Made by a program: the position numbers and the translations under genes. Shown one piece after another: positions 1-11,404 of a stretch of DNA of 64,000 nucleotides. The notes beneath the pieces were generated by a model, which worked only from the letters and a program-made list of their open reading frames with translations, had not been told where the DNA came from and searched no databases. How positions within the stretch are numbered: position 1 is the stretch's first letter; the number at the start of each line of letters is the position of its first letter. The stretch is from Romanomermis culicivorax (taxonomy: Eukaryota; Nematoda; Enoplea; Mermithida; Mermithidae), in contig CAWUHX010000044.1 of the NCBI GenBank assembly GCA_963922205.1, positions 1 to 64,000 on the forward strand. Direction: 5' to 3'.

Positions 1-16
1 CACACTCTATCAGATT

Positions 17-42
17 AAGCAGTGGTATCAACGCAGAGTACT
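17..42 (+). other. SMART / ultra-low-input amplification adapter
   Basis: The 26 bases starting AAGCAGTGGTATCAACGC match the common SMART PCR adapter, which is also used in ultra-low-input long-read library kits. It lies 16 bases from the window edge. That is where untrimmed adapter remains in an assembly contig, so this is a technical sequence and not biology. It suggests amplified DNA from a small animal. The match is from memory of the adapter and was not searched. Confidence 0.88.
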
Positions 43-421
43 CTACTATACATCCAACGCAAATTATAAAATACATACAGCAAGAAAAAGCGTAATATTA
101 TGTAGGAAACAGGGAAATGAAACTCAATCAATATTCAACAAATGCATTACACTGTTAGACATGCAAATTTTATTATAAATATAATATTTGTACCTTTAAC
201 CCTTCATTTTTATGATTCAATAAAGAGATAGAAAAAAAATTCACAGGTGCCAAGAGTAGTCACTTGTTCACATGCATGCGCTTGATCAGTTACACTAAAA
301 ATTTTTTCGGATTTCATTTCAGGGGGAATTCCCCCTATTCCCCTAGTTATGGGCCTGATCAGAATGATTATCAGAATGCTTGAAAAAGCTCAAAAACACT
401 CAAATAAAGTGTTTATGAGCA
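43..421. other. AT-rich intergenic DNA, no gene seen
   Basis: AT-rich sequence with no plausible coding frame. A small inverted pair (GCTTGAAAAAGC near 378 and GCATTTTCAAGC near 419) sits next to the first MITE. Confidence 0.5.
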
Positions 422-429
422 TTTTCAAG

Positions 430-871
430 CATACATGTAACGGAGCTCCGAGGTCTGGCGGGGGGGGGGGGGGTTGGAGCACTTTTTTGGGGCCGGGGCA
501 AATTTTGGGGGGAGGGGTCCCTGAAGGAAAAAAAATTCGATTTTTTCCATGAAAAATGTCCGAAAACGGTTTAAAAAGTAGTAATTTTTGTCTAAAAAAT
601 GATAAAATATGTACTTATGGCGCGAAGCGCCGAGAAAATTGACGTTTTTGACCATTTTTTGTTCAAAAATTGACATTTTTCATAGAAAAAATGACATTTT
701 TCAGTATTTTTCGACTAAAACTATGGGGGTCCCTAGGGCTACCATATGGCTAGCCATAGGATTGGAAAATCCTGGAGGGGGGCGGTCGCCCAATGGCTAG
801 CCATATGGTCGATGATTTCTGGGGGGGGGGGGGGGGGGTTCCCATAGCACTTCCCCCCAATTACATGTATG
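430..871. mobile_element. MITE family 1, copy A (CATACATGTAA termini)
   Basis: A 442-bp non-autonomous element begins CATACATGTAAC and ends TTACATGTATG, giving 11-bp terminal inverted repeats around the palindrome ACATGT. It is flanked by a perfect 8-bp duplication TTTTCAAG at 422-429 and 872-879. Inside are AATTTTTG/GAAAAATGTC motifs, a GGCGCGAAGCGCC hairpin at 619-631, CCATATGGCTAGCCAT palindromes, and two long G runs (460-473 and 821-838). It has no coding capacity. Copies B (6707) and C (14682) share the ends and core. The superfamily is uncertain: 8-bp duplications fit hAT or similar cut-and-paste transposases. Confidence 0.85.
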
Positions 872-989
872 TTTTCAAGTGGAAGATGGGGATTTTGAGA
901 TGAAAAAAATTTTTCCACATGTGGAAAAAAATTTGACCTCTTTCCACATTCGTGGAAAAAACAGTCTTTGGGCACTGTCATGGTCCTCA

Positions 990-1160
990 AGACGTACCTG
1001 TAGTTGGGGTGGGGGAGCCCCTCCCAACTTGGCCAACCCTATACCCAACCTCCACCCAAAATTGGAAAAAAAGTATTTTTCGGCCTTTTTCGGGAAAATT
1101 TTCGGCTTTTTTTCGATTCCCCCCAAAATTGTTGGGTTTTACTCTCATAGGTATTATCGT
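990..1160. mobile_element. MITE family 2 fragment (degenerate)
   Basis: CGTACCTGTAGTTGGGG at about 993 resembles the terminal sequence of the clean family 2 copy at 27429-27634, read from its right end (CCATACCTGTACTTGGGG). The core TTTTTCGGGAAAATTTTCGGC matches in style. The right end near 1155 (ATAGGTATT) is decayed and no target duplication is clear. Confidence 0.45.
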
Positions 1161-2277
1161 TCCTCTCATCATAGGTATCATGAGGAATACATACATGTTG
1201 GGGGACGGTCTTCACAGAATTTCCAATCGTATAGACAGTTGTCGACGACTCTCTCCTCCTACTTTCAGTTGTCGACTCGACAGCTGCCCCCTTCAGCTGT
1301 ATATCGACCAAAAATAGGTATTTTTTGGTCAGAAACAGCGATCTTTGTGTGAAACACAAAAATTTGAAATCAGCGTTTTGCCATTCGTACAAAAATTTTT
1401 TACTGGTTTGACATTTTTTTAGTCATTTAGGGGTTAAAAACATTAAATTTTCCCGGCATTTCGCGCCAAGTAAATGAATATGTATTACATACTCATATTT
1501 AGCCTGAATGCAAACGAATTCTCTTCAGATAGTTTATTTGCGTCATCGCAGCAAACTTTATATTCTGTCAATGATTGATGAATGAATAGAAATTCTGAAT
1601 TTTTTCTTTTCATTCAGTCGGATTCGTATTTCAACCGAAATTCTAATTTTTCGTGTTTGATGCAAATAAAAAAAAGTCGATATCGTTCGTACAAAGTTTG
1701 GACCAAAAATTTACACAATTTTCGACTTAATTTTCTCTAGAGTCTTTACATCATCGTTGGAGAGATATTTGTAGTCGAAATTGAATTAAATTACAAACTT
1801 CTTGAACCATCCCGTGGAGTTATTTAGATTTTTGCGGCATTTCATTTGTTTTTGAGCCGTAAACCATTTTCATGCGCAGTTTTTTCTTATCTCACTGATG
1901 GGGTTAGCTAAAAAGTAGGTTGGGCACAGTTTCTAGCGTTAAACATAGCTTTAATAAGGTATATTTTTATTAAACTTTGGGCCTAAATTCTTTTCACAGT
2001 TTTCAGTATGTTTCTAACTAGTAACAGAATCTTTTATGCCATTGACGCAAACTTTTCTGGCCTCTTGTACCAATTGTCACAAATATCTGTGCACCAAAAA
2101 AAAAACTCTAATCGAAATAACTTCTCGGAGCCAAATTAGTTTATAAGCAATAATTTTCGGTGCTTGGCGCCGAATCGTCATTAATCACTTTTAAAGTGAA
2201 AATTCATTGATTATAGGCGCATTTGTCCTTTGTTGATGGATCAACACGCATTTTTCAAGCACTTTCTGGCCATACCG
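1161..2277. other. Intergenic DNA with two hairpin motifs, no gene
   Basis: No coding frame is supported. The stretch holds two copies of the dispersed short palindrome, CCCGGCATTTCGCGCC at 1452-1467 and CGGTGCTTGGCGCCG at 2158-2172. Each follows an AAATTTT-type run. Confidence 0.5.
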
Positions 2278-2285
2278 GTAATTGG

Positions 2286-3992
2286 TATGGATAGACTGGT
2301 TTCACTTTTTTGGGTTTTTCGGTTTCAGTTTTAGTTTTGCATGTTTTGAATTTGCCGTTTCAGTTTCAAATTTTTAAAACCGCAGTTCTGGTTTTCACGC
2401 TTTATTTTATAGTTATTGAAACTGATAGATGGAATAGACAAGCAATGTTCTTTTTCTCATTTTGTTGTACAGATGAAAACAGATAATGCCGAGATCTGAG
2501 AAAATTGATGTAGCTATTTGCAAATGATTGCTGTTGATGATCAACTTTGTAGTGTTGTTGAAAATCCAGTTTTCATCAACTTGATCAGAAAAGTGATAAA
2601 GGGATAATGAGTGATAAAAACTATGAGTGAGGCAAGTTGAATCAAGGTGCTGATGAATTTTTTCAACAAATTTTAGCTCTCGACATATCAGCTCAAAGCA
2701 AGAAAATTTTTATAACAGGCTGATTTGGAAGCAATATGATGATCTTAAAAATTGGTCAAAATTAATTATAAAAATGCTTCAACTACTGATTTATGGTGCA
2801 ATGAGAAAGTAGGCTTAATAAGATAAGAGAACCTTTGCACCACGAATATTGAATACATACAGAAACCTAACTTGCTAATGTAAAACACATCTAAAGGAAA
2901 AACAGGCATCCCATGGCATGGATCCACTTTAATGGTGGGAAATCAAAAGATGTACCCAACTTTGGCAAAACTTGCAAAGCCTTACCTCTGTGCACAGCCA
3001 TGATTGTGCCTTCAGAACAGCTATTCAGTGGTGCGGGAATCATCTTTCAACCATTAAAAAATCGTATTTCAGGTGAATCAGTGGAGAAACTTTTTATTTT
3101 GGAATATAGTTTCATTGAATTTTTCAAATATAGTACAAATTTTGGATTTTGCGTGTAGGGATTAATTCTGGGGGTATCAAAATTGTGGTGAAAAATCAAA
3201 AATCACCATTCTCATGAATAACAACTTTGTCAATATCCATATTTTTTTCATTACTTTTGCATGGTGAACGACTGTGGCCCGAATCTGGATTCGCTTGGGC
3301 TCTAACCTCTGGACACTACATAGGTAATTTGAAAACAGATGTTTTGACATATGCTGAAGTTTAGGCAAATCAGTAATAGTGTGTAGCAAATATAATTAAT
3401 TGTACGTTTTCAGAAAAAATCAATCAAGAACCTGTATTGAAGTTGAAGTGCAGTTCCACATATGATGAAAAGGTGTAGACTTTTATCCAAACAGGACATG
3501 AATTTAGGGATTCCTAAAAAAATTACTGTCAAACTAACTAACTGAATATTTACGTTTAGGTGGACTAATCAAGTACATAACATAAAAATGAGCTGATTTA
3601 ATTAGAATCAGATGAGAGTCTTATTCCTTTTAAGAGTACCAATATCAGGCATGGCTTCATGGATTGATAAAACAATAAATGCAGGCTATCAGAATTGACA
3701 AACACGTACATCAGTTTGACACCAACAAAGCAACATTTTTCACCAGTGCTAACTGTATTAATGGAATATTTTTCATGGGCATGAATGCTAATGGTACTCG
3801 TGCTAAAAAACCTGACTCTTATACTTACTTTTGAAACTATGTATGCAGATAACTGCGAAAACCATTAAATTCACCCTCAAAATTCTGGTTTCGGTTTTGA
3901 TTTTGGTTTTCCAATTTTAAGATTTATGGTTTCGGTTTTGGAAAAAACGGACGGTTCCCACAACTCCGTTTCACTTAACCGAAACATCCCTA
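2286..3992. mobile_element. hAT-superfamily DNA transposon, decayed
   Basis: The left end reads TATGGATAGACTGGTTTCAC. The right end reads TAACCGAAACATCCCTA, whose reverse complement is TAGGGATGTTTCGGTTAAG. These are imperfect inverted termini of the TAGGGATG type typical of hAT. Flanks are GTAATTGG (2278-2285) and GTAATTGA (3993-4000), an 8-bp target duplication with one mismatch. Subterminal regions carry repeated TTTTGGTTTTCGGTTTC-like blocks. The only coding trace is the dimerisation-domain fragment at 2913-3158, so the 1.7-kb copy is non-autonomous. Confidence 0.8.
2913..3158 (+). pseudogene. hAT transposase C-terminal dimerisation domain remnant
   Basis: This 81-codon frame lies inside the hAT element. 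It contains LCTAMIVPSEQLFSGAG, then LKNRIS and VEKLFILEY, a pattern that fits the hAT C-terminal dimerisation region (small residues, PSE-x-x-FS-x-AG, then N/SRL-x-x-x-x-VEKL). The family needs several hundred upstream residues with the RNase H-like catalytic core, and none of these can be read here. It is a fragment and cannot be functional alone. Assignment rests on motif recognition, not a search. Confidence 0.75.
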
Positions 3993-4009
3993 GTAATTGA
4001 GTGTAGGGT

Positions 4010-4387
4010 TGGGGCCTTCAGATCGGTCAGACCTAGGTACCAAAATTTTGGAAATCTTTCCCATTCCAACTTGGAAAAATAGACCAAAAATCTGACTTAT
4101 TTTGTTAAAATTTTCTAAATGTTTGGCAATTTTTGGACTATTTGGGACCCTTAATATTTTGTAAAAAATTTTGGCCATTTTCCGAATATTTTGAGACTCT
4201 CATGATTTTGAGAAAATTGGGTACCCCCCTAACACACATTTGGATTTTACTCTCCCTCAGAACCAGCTGGAGATCTTACAGTTATGTTGCTGACCCCCTA
4301 TCACAGAACTTTACAAAGTTTACTACTCACTCTACTTAAAATGGCTTTTATAGTGTACCCAACTGGTCGGACACCTTACAGGTATGT
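4010..4387. mobile_element. MITE family 2 remnants, two adjacent ends
   Basis: Two right-type termini of family 2 are present. One ends at 4387 (reverse complement CATACCTGTAAGGTGTCCGA, then CCAGTTGGG). The other ends at about 4283 (CATAACTGTAAGATCTCC, then AGCTGGTT). Both match the left terminus of the clean copy at 27429. Between 4010 and 4250 lie degenerate core blocks rich in AAAATTTTGG. This looks like nested or tandem, decayed insertions. Confidence 0.55.
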
Positions 4388-4435
4388 CAGGCAAACAAGA
4401 CTCATGTTTTGTGTGTGAACCGATTTTAACAGCAA

Positions 4436-5125
4436 AAATGGGATAGAGAACTCGGAGATAAATCATCAACCACTAAAAACTAGATAATCAATCAACTAAT
4501 CAATAAACCAACCAATCAACTTGTCATGGAACAGTCCATCAATCAACCAAGCAATCGGGTTATCAACCTACCAAACCAAGAGAAAAATCAGTGAACAAAC
4601 AAACCAGGAAAGTAACCATTAATCAGGGAGTCAAGCAAGCACTGGTTGCTTTGATGAATCAGCCAGAGAATCAGAGAAACAACCAAGTAACCAGGGAATC
4701 AACCAACCACAAACCAACTAATTAGCTAACCAACCATTGAATCAGGAAATTTACCCACCATAGTCAGGGAATTAGCGAGACAATCGATTAGGCAAACAAC
4801 CTACCAACCATTGAATCAGAGAATCAACCAGCTAAACAGGCAATCAATGAACGAATTGATCGTGAAACAAACCAACCACTCAATCCAAGCATGGAATCAA
4901 CACACCAATCAGGAAATCAACCAATCGATGCAGGTATCAACCAGCAAATTAGGGAATGATGAACCTACCACGAAATCAATCAACCAGCAAATCTAACCAG
5001 GGAATCATCCCATTAATCAGCAAATCAACTAACCAATCAGAGAATCTATCAACTAGCAGGAAATCAACCAATGATCCAACCCAACCATGGAGTCAACATA
5101 TCAAAATCAACCAGAGAATCAATGA
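4436..5125. repeat. Degenerate AATCAACC-like tandem array
   Basis: About 690 bp are built from variants of AATCAACCAACC, AATCAATC and AACCAATCAACT with frequent GGGAATCA breaks. The composition is strongly A/C on the plus strand and no fixed long period is obvious. It is low-complexity satellite-like DNA. Short open frames across it are artefacts of the repeat. Confidence 0.8.
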
Positions 5126-6214
5126 ATGCGGTGCTCTAGAAAATTCTGAGATTTTGACTTTCTAAAATGCACCAAAATAATTTTTTTTCAAATATCCAAC
5201 TTTTCACGGTTCCAGGCATAATCTTTTTCCCTGACCTTCCAGGTTTTCTAGATACACTGGCACGTCCTAAAAAGTGCACACACTCTGAAATAAGCTCGAA
5301 AATCAACTTTGACTTCATTCCGTCTATTTTGTACAAGGTAAATGTACTATACATTTGGTTTGCTTCCCCTGTTTAGCTTGACAACCACTGAAACGATTCT
5401 GCAACCAACCAAGTTTTTGGGCTGGCTAGTTCCAGATGAACTAAAAGGGTTTGTCCAAGCATAGTATTAACTATGTCAGAACTTAGGACTTGGGGTTTAA
5501 GAGTTATGGAATTTTTTTCAACATTTCGTGAAATATGCATATTTTCAGCTAAAATGAAGATGTTGATTCACTGATTTTTCTCACCAGATGTGACCACGCC
5601 ACTTTTTCCTCGTGTGGCGTATGTTGAGGAAAAAATTTGACTATATGGGAAAAATTATGAGCATTGTCCTCACAGAAGAAAAATATTTTTTGGGAGTTCG
5701 AGACCAAGGAAAATATGCATAGGAAAAATCTCACAATTTTCCGGCGGAGGTCATTAGTTTCAATTAATCTCAGATTTTGGCATATCAACTTCCACTAACC
5801 AATTAGCTTCTAACAGTCCTATCGATTGAGTGTCTCATCTATTTCAGTATTTTGCCAAAAATGAAGATTTTTGTTACCAATCTTCACAAATATTTTCTCT
5901 CTTGGTGTTTTCCAAACATTTTGAATGTGAATTTTGGCAGAAAATGGTAAAAACGTAATTCCAGATTGTGAATTTAGAACTTATATTCAGGAACAGTTCC
6001 TACAAAGACATTTTACAGTGTATAAAAATATAAAAATCTTAAAATTTTTCTGGCTCTGCACACTGGAATGAAGAGGAACTTCGAATCTTCAAGTTATGAA
6101 GTAAAATATATGTCTAATGAGAATCACATAAATGTCAGTAGTGGTTGAATTCTGGAAAAATCTATCGTCATTTTGCATACACCTGTAAATCCACAGGTCG
6201 ACTAGTGTAGGTGG
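5126..6214. other. AT-rich intergenic DNA, no gene
   Basis: Nothing coding is supported. A block at about 5600-5640 (GTGTGGCGTATGTTGAGG, then AAAAAATTTGAC) resembles blocks near 905-950 and 11250-11305. This suggests shared old repeat sequence. Confidence 0.4.
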
Positions 6215-6330
6215 TAGAGATGCTGTGTTTTCACTTTTTTGAGTTTCCAGGCTTTGGTTTTATTATTTTTGAATCCACAGTTTTTGTTCTGGTCTTTCCG
6301 TGAAAAAAATAAAGCATTTTTTGTATGCAA
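6215..6330. mobile_element. hAT terminal fragment related to the element at 2286
   Basis: TAGAGATGCTGTGTTTTCAC is followed by TTTTTTGAGTTTCCAGG and GGTTTT runs. It aligns by eye with the left end of the hAT copy at 2286 (TATGGATAGACTGGTTTCAC then TTTTTTGGGTTTTTCGG). No matching right end was found, so it is a truncated end. Confidence 0.45.
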
Positions 6331-6706
6331 ATCTGTTACCTAGTCAAAAACAGTTTTCCTTGTGAATAACAATAACATATCAAGTTTGTGATGCTAAAAG
6401 TTAGATCGTTTGCATGAGTCAGCACTTCAAAAATTTTCTGAGAATCTAAGTTTTTTGAAATAGTTTACTTCTCCTATTGTTTTAAATTTTTGCTCGTCTT
6501 CTGGGTCTTCAAGCAGTTCTTAATTCTTATCTTACCGAAGCTGTTGTACTGCACAGGCTGAGGCCGTATTTAGGGAGTGGGTGAGGCTGACGGTACTCCC
6601 TTGGGACTTTGTCATTCTTTCAAAATCATAAGTAATGTCAATCTGGTGTATATCACTGAAAAAAATCCGAAAGTTTTTTACTCTCTGTGCCAGTCATGAG
6701 CATAAC

Positions 6707-8200
6707 CATACATGTAATGAGGCCTCAAGTTCTGGGTGTAGAGGGAATCGGACAAACATTTTGGGCCTTGGGTCAGGGATTCCCCAAAATTTTAGGGGAG
6801 GGTTCTCTGAAGGAAAAAAATCGATTTTTCCACAAAAAAGGTCAGCAAAACGAAAAAAAACAAAAAAATAGTATTTTCTGTCTAAAAAACCTTTAAAAAA
6901 GTATTCATGGCGCATAGTGCCATGAAAATTAGCATGTTTTTACTATTTCTGTTCAAAAATTGGCATTTTTAACCGAAAAATTGATATTTTCGCTATTTTT
7001 CTGACTGAAAATATGGGTGTCCAATCCCTATGACTACTAGTGATAGGACGAAATCAGTTTTATGTAGTTTCCGAATATGAATCCAGGAAATTAGTAAGTA
7101 CCGAATCCGAATCTTACATTTAGGATTCAGGCGAATCCGAATCCTATATTAATTTTTATTAAATCAAAAGGCACCATTTATTAATGACATTTTGTGTAGG
7201 TTAATGTAATTATTTTACTCTAACATATTTATTTTATAGAAGCAGGGTTTCTCCGCTCCTAGCAGACTATTAAAGGTTGTAGCAGAAATTGTTTTGATGC
7301 TTTAAAGGTTTTTTATGCTTTAAAAGTCTGAGCAACAGCATTTACCCATATATGGTTTTTTATACATCTCGACCTAAAGTAATGCAGCTATGCATCAAGT
7401 TACAAAGATGTATAGGTGCAACAAAAGTCTGAGCAACAGCATCTACATGTATATTATAATATTATGGTGTTGGTGGGTTGCTGCCACCTGGATGGAATGA
7501 TAAAAGACAAGCATGGAATATACCTATGCTTAAAATAATATAAGGTGTATTTAGTAGAGACGGGATGGACCTGGATTTTTCGTGCAGTCAGACTCAGACC
7601 TGAAATTTCTGACAGGTTGGACTCGGACTCAGACTTAGAATTTTGATTTCGATTGTTCAACATCTGTCTAGTATTTTTGCATTGGGTAAACTATTGCCTA
7701 CTTTGTTTCATATACTAGGTATTGATATTACTAACCTTTGATGAGACTATTCTTCATTCATCCTCAACTGGGGTTGAGGTATAGGGAGCCAGACCTTGGA
7801 TGGAATGAGTGGAGTTCTAGTAATGTCAACTGTGATGCCCTGTTTGGCACGACTATTCTCCATTTGTCCTTAACTGGGGGTGAGATATAGGCAGCCAGAA
7901 TTATAGAAATATAATGTGCCATTGGTGAATTTCAAATATTTTGAAGATGCTTTCGTATTAAATAATTCATATGAAGGAGATCCAAAGTCATTTTTACCAA
8001 CATACCTCAAATTAAGAATGGATTCGGATTCGGTCTAAAATTTAAAGCTAGACTACCGAATCAGAATCTGGAAAATCAGTGAAGTCGAATCTGAATCTGG
8101 GATTCATCCCATCCCTAATGACTACCATATGGCTAGACATTGGATTGGAAAATGTACGATTCCTTGGGGGGTTCCTATAGCACTTTCCCCTACATGTATG
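6707..8200. mobile_element. MITE family 1, copy B, interrupted by a hAT MITE
   Basis: The left end CATACATGTAATG is at 6707 and the right end CTACATGTATG finishes at 8200. The core matches copy A, including the hairpin CATGGCGCATAGTGCCATG at 6906-6924 and the CCATATGGCTAG block at 8125-8135. The flanks AGCATAAC (6699-6706) and ATTATAAC (8201-8208) look like a mutated 8-bp target duplication. Removing the nested element at 7038-8117 and one copy of its duplication leaves about 400 bp, close to copy A. Confidence 0.75.
7038..8117. mobile_element. hAT MITE nested in MITE family 1 copy B
   Basis: It is flanked by a perfect 8-bp duplication ATGACTAC (7030-7037 and 8118-8125). The left end TAGTGATAGGACGAA pairs with the reverse complement of the right end, TAGGGATGGGATGAA. 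Both subterminal regions carry GAATCCGAATC / GATTCGGATTC repeats. The 1080 bp have no transposase frame. The TAGGGATG-type terminus and 8-bp duplication place it in hAT. Confidence 0.87.
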
Positions 8201-8722
8201 ATTATAACAGTCATTGTTTTCTATCAGGCGCGACCGTTAGCATATCTACTTCCACTTACTGATCATCCTTCAACAGTTTCTATCAATGGAATTACATTGT
8301 CTCTTTTTCATGGTAGCTAGAAGTCAATATTTTGCAGATAATTGACATTTTTCATCAATCTTTACCATTTTTGTATCATATCGCTTGGAACTAACTAAAC
8401 ATGAACTATCACATTTAGAACGATAAAAACACCATTCTTGGACTGAAAATTTAGACATTTTATCCGAGAGTAATTGCTGAAAACATTCATGCCTTATGAA
8501 CAAAAAAATCCAAAAAATTTTCTGGTGCTTTGCCCCAGAATAACAAAGATATTAGAATCCAATAGTTTGATTCCAGTTATTGTTCATTGTTATGGAAATT
8601 AATTTTCAGCCTTTTAGAATGTGAAAATCTGAAAATTTTCCCCGCACTCAATAACTAATCAGAATGGTTGAAATTATCAGGAATCAATTTTTCTTTTCCA
8701 TGCTGATGATAAGTTTTGCTTT
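8201..8722. other. Intergenic DNA with one hairpin motif
   Basis: No gene. TCTGGTGCTTTGCCCCAGA at 8521-8539 is a variant of the dispersed palindrome. Sequence near 8225-8290 resembles 10680-10740 (GCGCAGGCGCAGCTTCTAGC region), so this stretch probably derives from the same old repeat. Confidence 0.4.
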
Positions 8723-9925
8723 TGTTGTGCAGGTCTTTCCTTAGGATCAAGAAAACATAGACTCTTGTCTGAACAGACTTGTTAGAGCTAATTCCTTGGC
8801 TAGGCCTCAGAGATTGCACAACAGGTCTGTTCCCCAGACTGGGCAATAACAATAATGAACTTACTTTCAGTTGAGGGGCCTCACAACAGACCCTCACAAT
8901 CTCCTAGGAGAGAAAGTTTCGGCCTCAGGAATGAACTTATTTGCAGAATCCCTGTAAAGGTCTTCCTGTCGCTTGGGGTCATCAAGCAGTGTGCATGGGC
9001 CTTGGGCCCTTCGCTCCAGACCCGAAATATTGGTTCTAAATAAATAAAGTATTAATAAAATGTATCCAATATTAAGAAGAATGTGGGTACACCACTAATA
9101 ATTTATGCAAATTAATTACTAAATTGCTGGTGAAAGGTTTATTGGACGCCAGCACTATGTTATCAAAAATATAATAAAAGTTGACAATGAATTATCATTA
9201 TCATTTCCTCTTTCTATGGCACTCCACTTCTATGCAAATGTTTGCACCGCTGGTTGTCCAATTCCTCGATTTGCATGTCGATTTCCCATGGCAACTTGCC
9301 AGCAAATGCAGGGTTCATACACAACCTGGAAAACCTGGAAAACCTGGAAAACACAGGGAATTTTTTTTCAGGTCTGGAAAACCTGGAAAACACAGGGAAT
9401 TTTGTGGAAAAATAATTATTTTGTGTTGAAAAGTAGAGGAAAATCGTCAAATTTTTTCGCCCCGCTGCAGCGAGTTTTCTTATTCGACTATGCACATTGA
9501 AAGTGAAATTGCTTAAAATCATCGAGTATTTGAGATTGTTTTTTTTAGGTTTTCAACTTCAACTTTTAATTTAGCCTTTAAATTATTACGTCAAAGTCAG
9601 CGTTTCAATTGGATTGTAAGGGTAATATTTGAGAAAACATTCAAACTCCTCATTTATGCCAGAAAATTGGAGACTAATCAATAAAATGTTTTCGGCTATA
9701 TAGAGCATTCATATTTGCGAGCGAAAAAAAATCGAGTCTGGTCAGGGTGTTTTAAGGTTAATTAGGAGCCATGGCTTCTAAAAACTCTGAGTGATTCCTA
9801 AAAATTTAGGGGCACAAGCCAACATGGCTTATAAAAATTAGACACTAACGACCCTTTTGATTGGGTGAGTTTCCTGTCCGGAGATGCATTCTTATGCGTT
9901 TTTAAGAAAACATATCGAAAATTTT

Positions 9926-9942
9926 CCGGCGCTCCGCGCCGG
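9926..9942. repeat. Dispersed short palindrome (type copy)
   Basis: CCGGCGCTCCGCGCCGG has 7-bp arms around a 3-base loop and follows GAAAATTTT. Near-identical copies are at 10626-10642, 11122-11138 and 20260-20275. Weaker ones lie at 619, 1452, 2158, 6906, 8521, 10384, 11607, 14906, 15086 and 16464. Confidence 0.8.
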
Positions 9943-10465
9943 ATTTCAAGTCACTTATGATTCTTGTTATCATTTCTGTTGTGCGGTTGGAAAATGTCGG
10001 CCTAGCTTACGCTGGCTTATAGCTTTTAAACATCAGCATGTTATGGATGAATGTTTGACCTTGTATTGTTTTTTCAGATATTTGACTAAAACCTAGATTT
10101 TTCTAGATTATTTCCACAAAATCATTTTGTGGTTCCTTAGAATTTTCGACTTTCGTGAAGATAACTTTTTGCATTGGGAAAATGATTAAGCGTGGGACAA
10201 TAGCAGAGGATCTTCTGTCTGAAAAAGTCATTCAATTCATTGCTGCTTGCTTAATTTTTGAATTTTAGTTTGCCTGACTGAAAACATGTTGAATTCAATG
10301 AAAAATTAAACTTGTCAGGCAGGAAATAGATATTAAAAATGGTCATTTTCCAACAATATAGAATATCAAAATCCAAATTTTTTCTGATGCTCTGCACCGC
10401 ATTAATTACCGATCGATATCCGAGTCCGAAGTAAAATATCTATCACACTTTTTCATGGTTTATAC

Positions 10466-11404
10466 CAGTGTTTTTTTGCACTGTGCAAAGCTTTTTCCGC
10501 TCGTGCAAAACTCAGATTTTTTGCACCGTGCAAAAAATATTTATTAAGTGTGAAAAAAATTTGGTGTTTTCATATAGAAAAGATGGAATTCGGTGCATTT
10601 TAGTAGGTGCAAATCTCAAAATTTTCCGGCGCTTCGCGCCGGTTATAACTTTAATAAGCATTATTATTTATTTCCTAGCGCAGGCGCAGCTTCTAGCATG
10701 TCTATACCTTCACTTATTACTTAATCTATTTTCATCATCCTAAACGTATTATCTCATGTTTTAATTGGTAATCTTCAATATTTTATCTTGATATTTAATG
10801 AAGATTCACATTTTTCCTTGACACATTTTTTGGGAAGGATCAATACATAACTTTTTGAAGCGATTATTCCTTTCTTAACGTAAAATCAATTCGGAAGCTT
10901 CATGGAAGAAGTTTTCGGAAATTTCTACTCTTTCCTTCATATATATCTTTTCGGCCAAGTTCATGAGAGTTAACGAATAAATTACTGGTTTGAAAATTTT
11001 TCAAATAATTAAATTCTAAAAATTACGACTTTGAACACTGAATTCAAATCTAATTCTTGAAATAAATGTTCAGAAAATTGATTTTCTAGTGTCGCTGAAT
11101 GTCAATACCGAAAAAATTTTTCCGGCGCTTGGCGCCGGAAACATTACTATCTTTTTTGGGCTCTCACTTGTCATCAAGAGGACTTAACCGTCAATTTCTC
11201 GTGTAATTCAAAGTCATTATGTGCGAAAGCCCAGTGACGAGAAAAACACTGATGTGGAAAAAAATTTGACTTCTTTATTTGTGGAAGAAAAGTTTGTGGA
11301 AAAATGTGACTATTTATTTAGCGTACAAAAAATTTTTTGGCGTGCAAAACTTTTTTGGTGATTTTTTTGCACCGTGCAAAACAGCTCGTGCAAAAAAAAC
11401 ACTG
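10466..11404. mobile_element. hAT MITE nested in the 2.5-kb transposon
   Basis: It starts CAGTGTTTTTTTGCAC and ends GTGCAAAAAAAACACTG, inverted termini of 16-17 bp with one indel. A perfect 8-bp duplication GTTTATAC flanks it at 10458-10465 and 11405-11412. CAGTG ends with 8-bp duplications are diagnostic of hAT. Subterminal GTGCAAAA repeats occur in both arms. It has no coding capacity. Confidence 0.9.

Noticed and set aside
879-1352. 157-codon frame as a gene
   Set aside because: It runs through MITE family sequence and repeats, with biased composition and no motif.
4436-5125. CRISPR-like array
   Set aside because: No fixed repeat length or distinct spacers, and the genome is eukaryotic.
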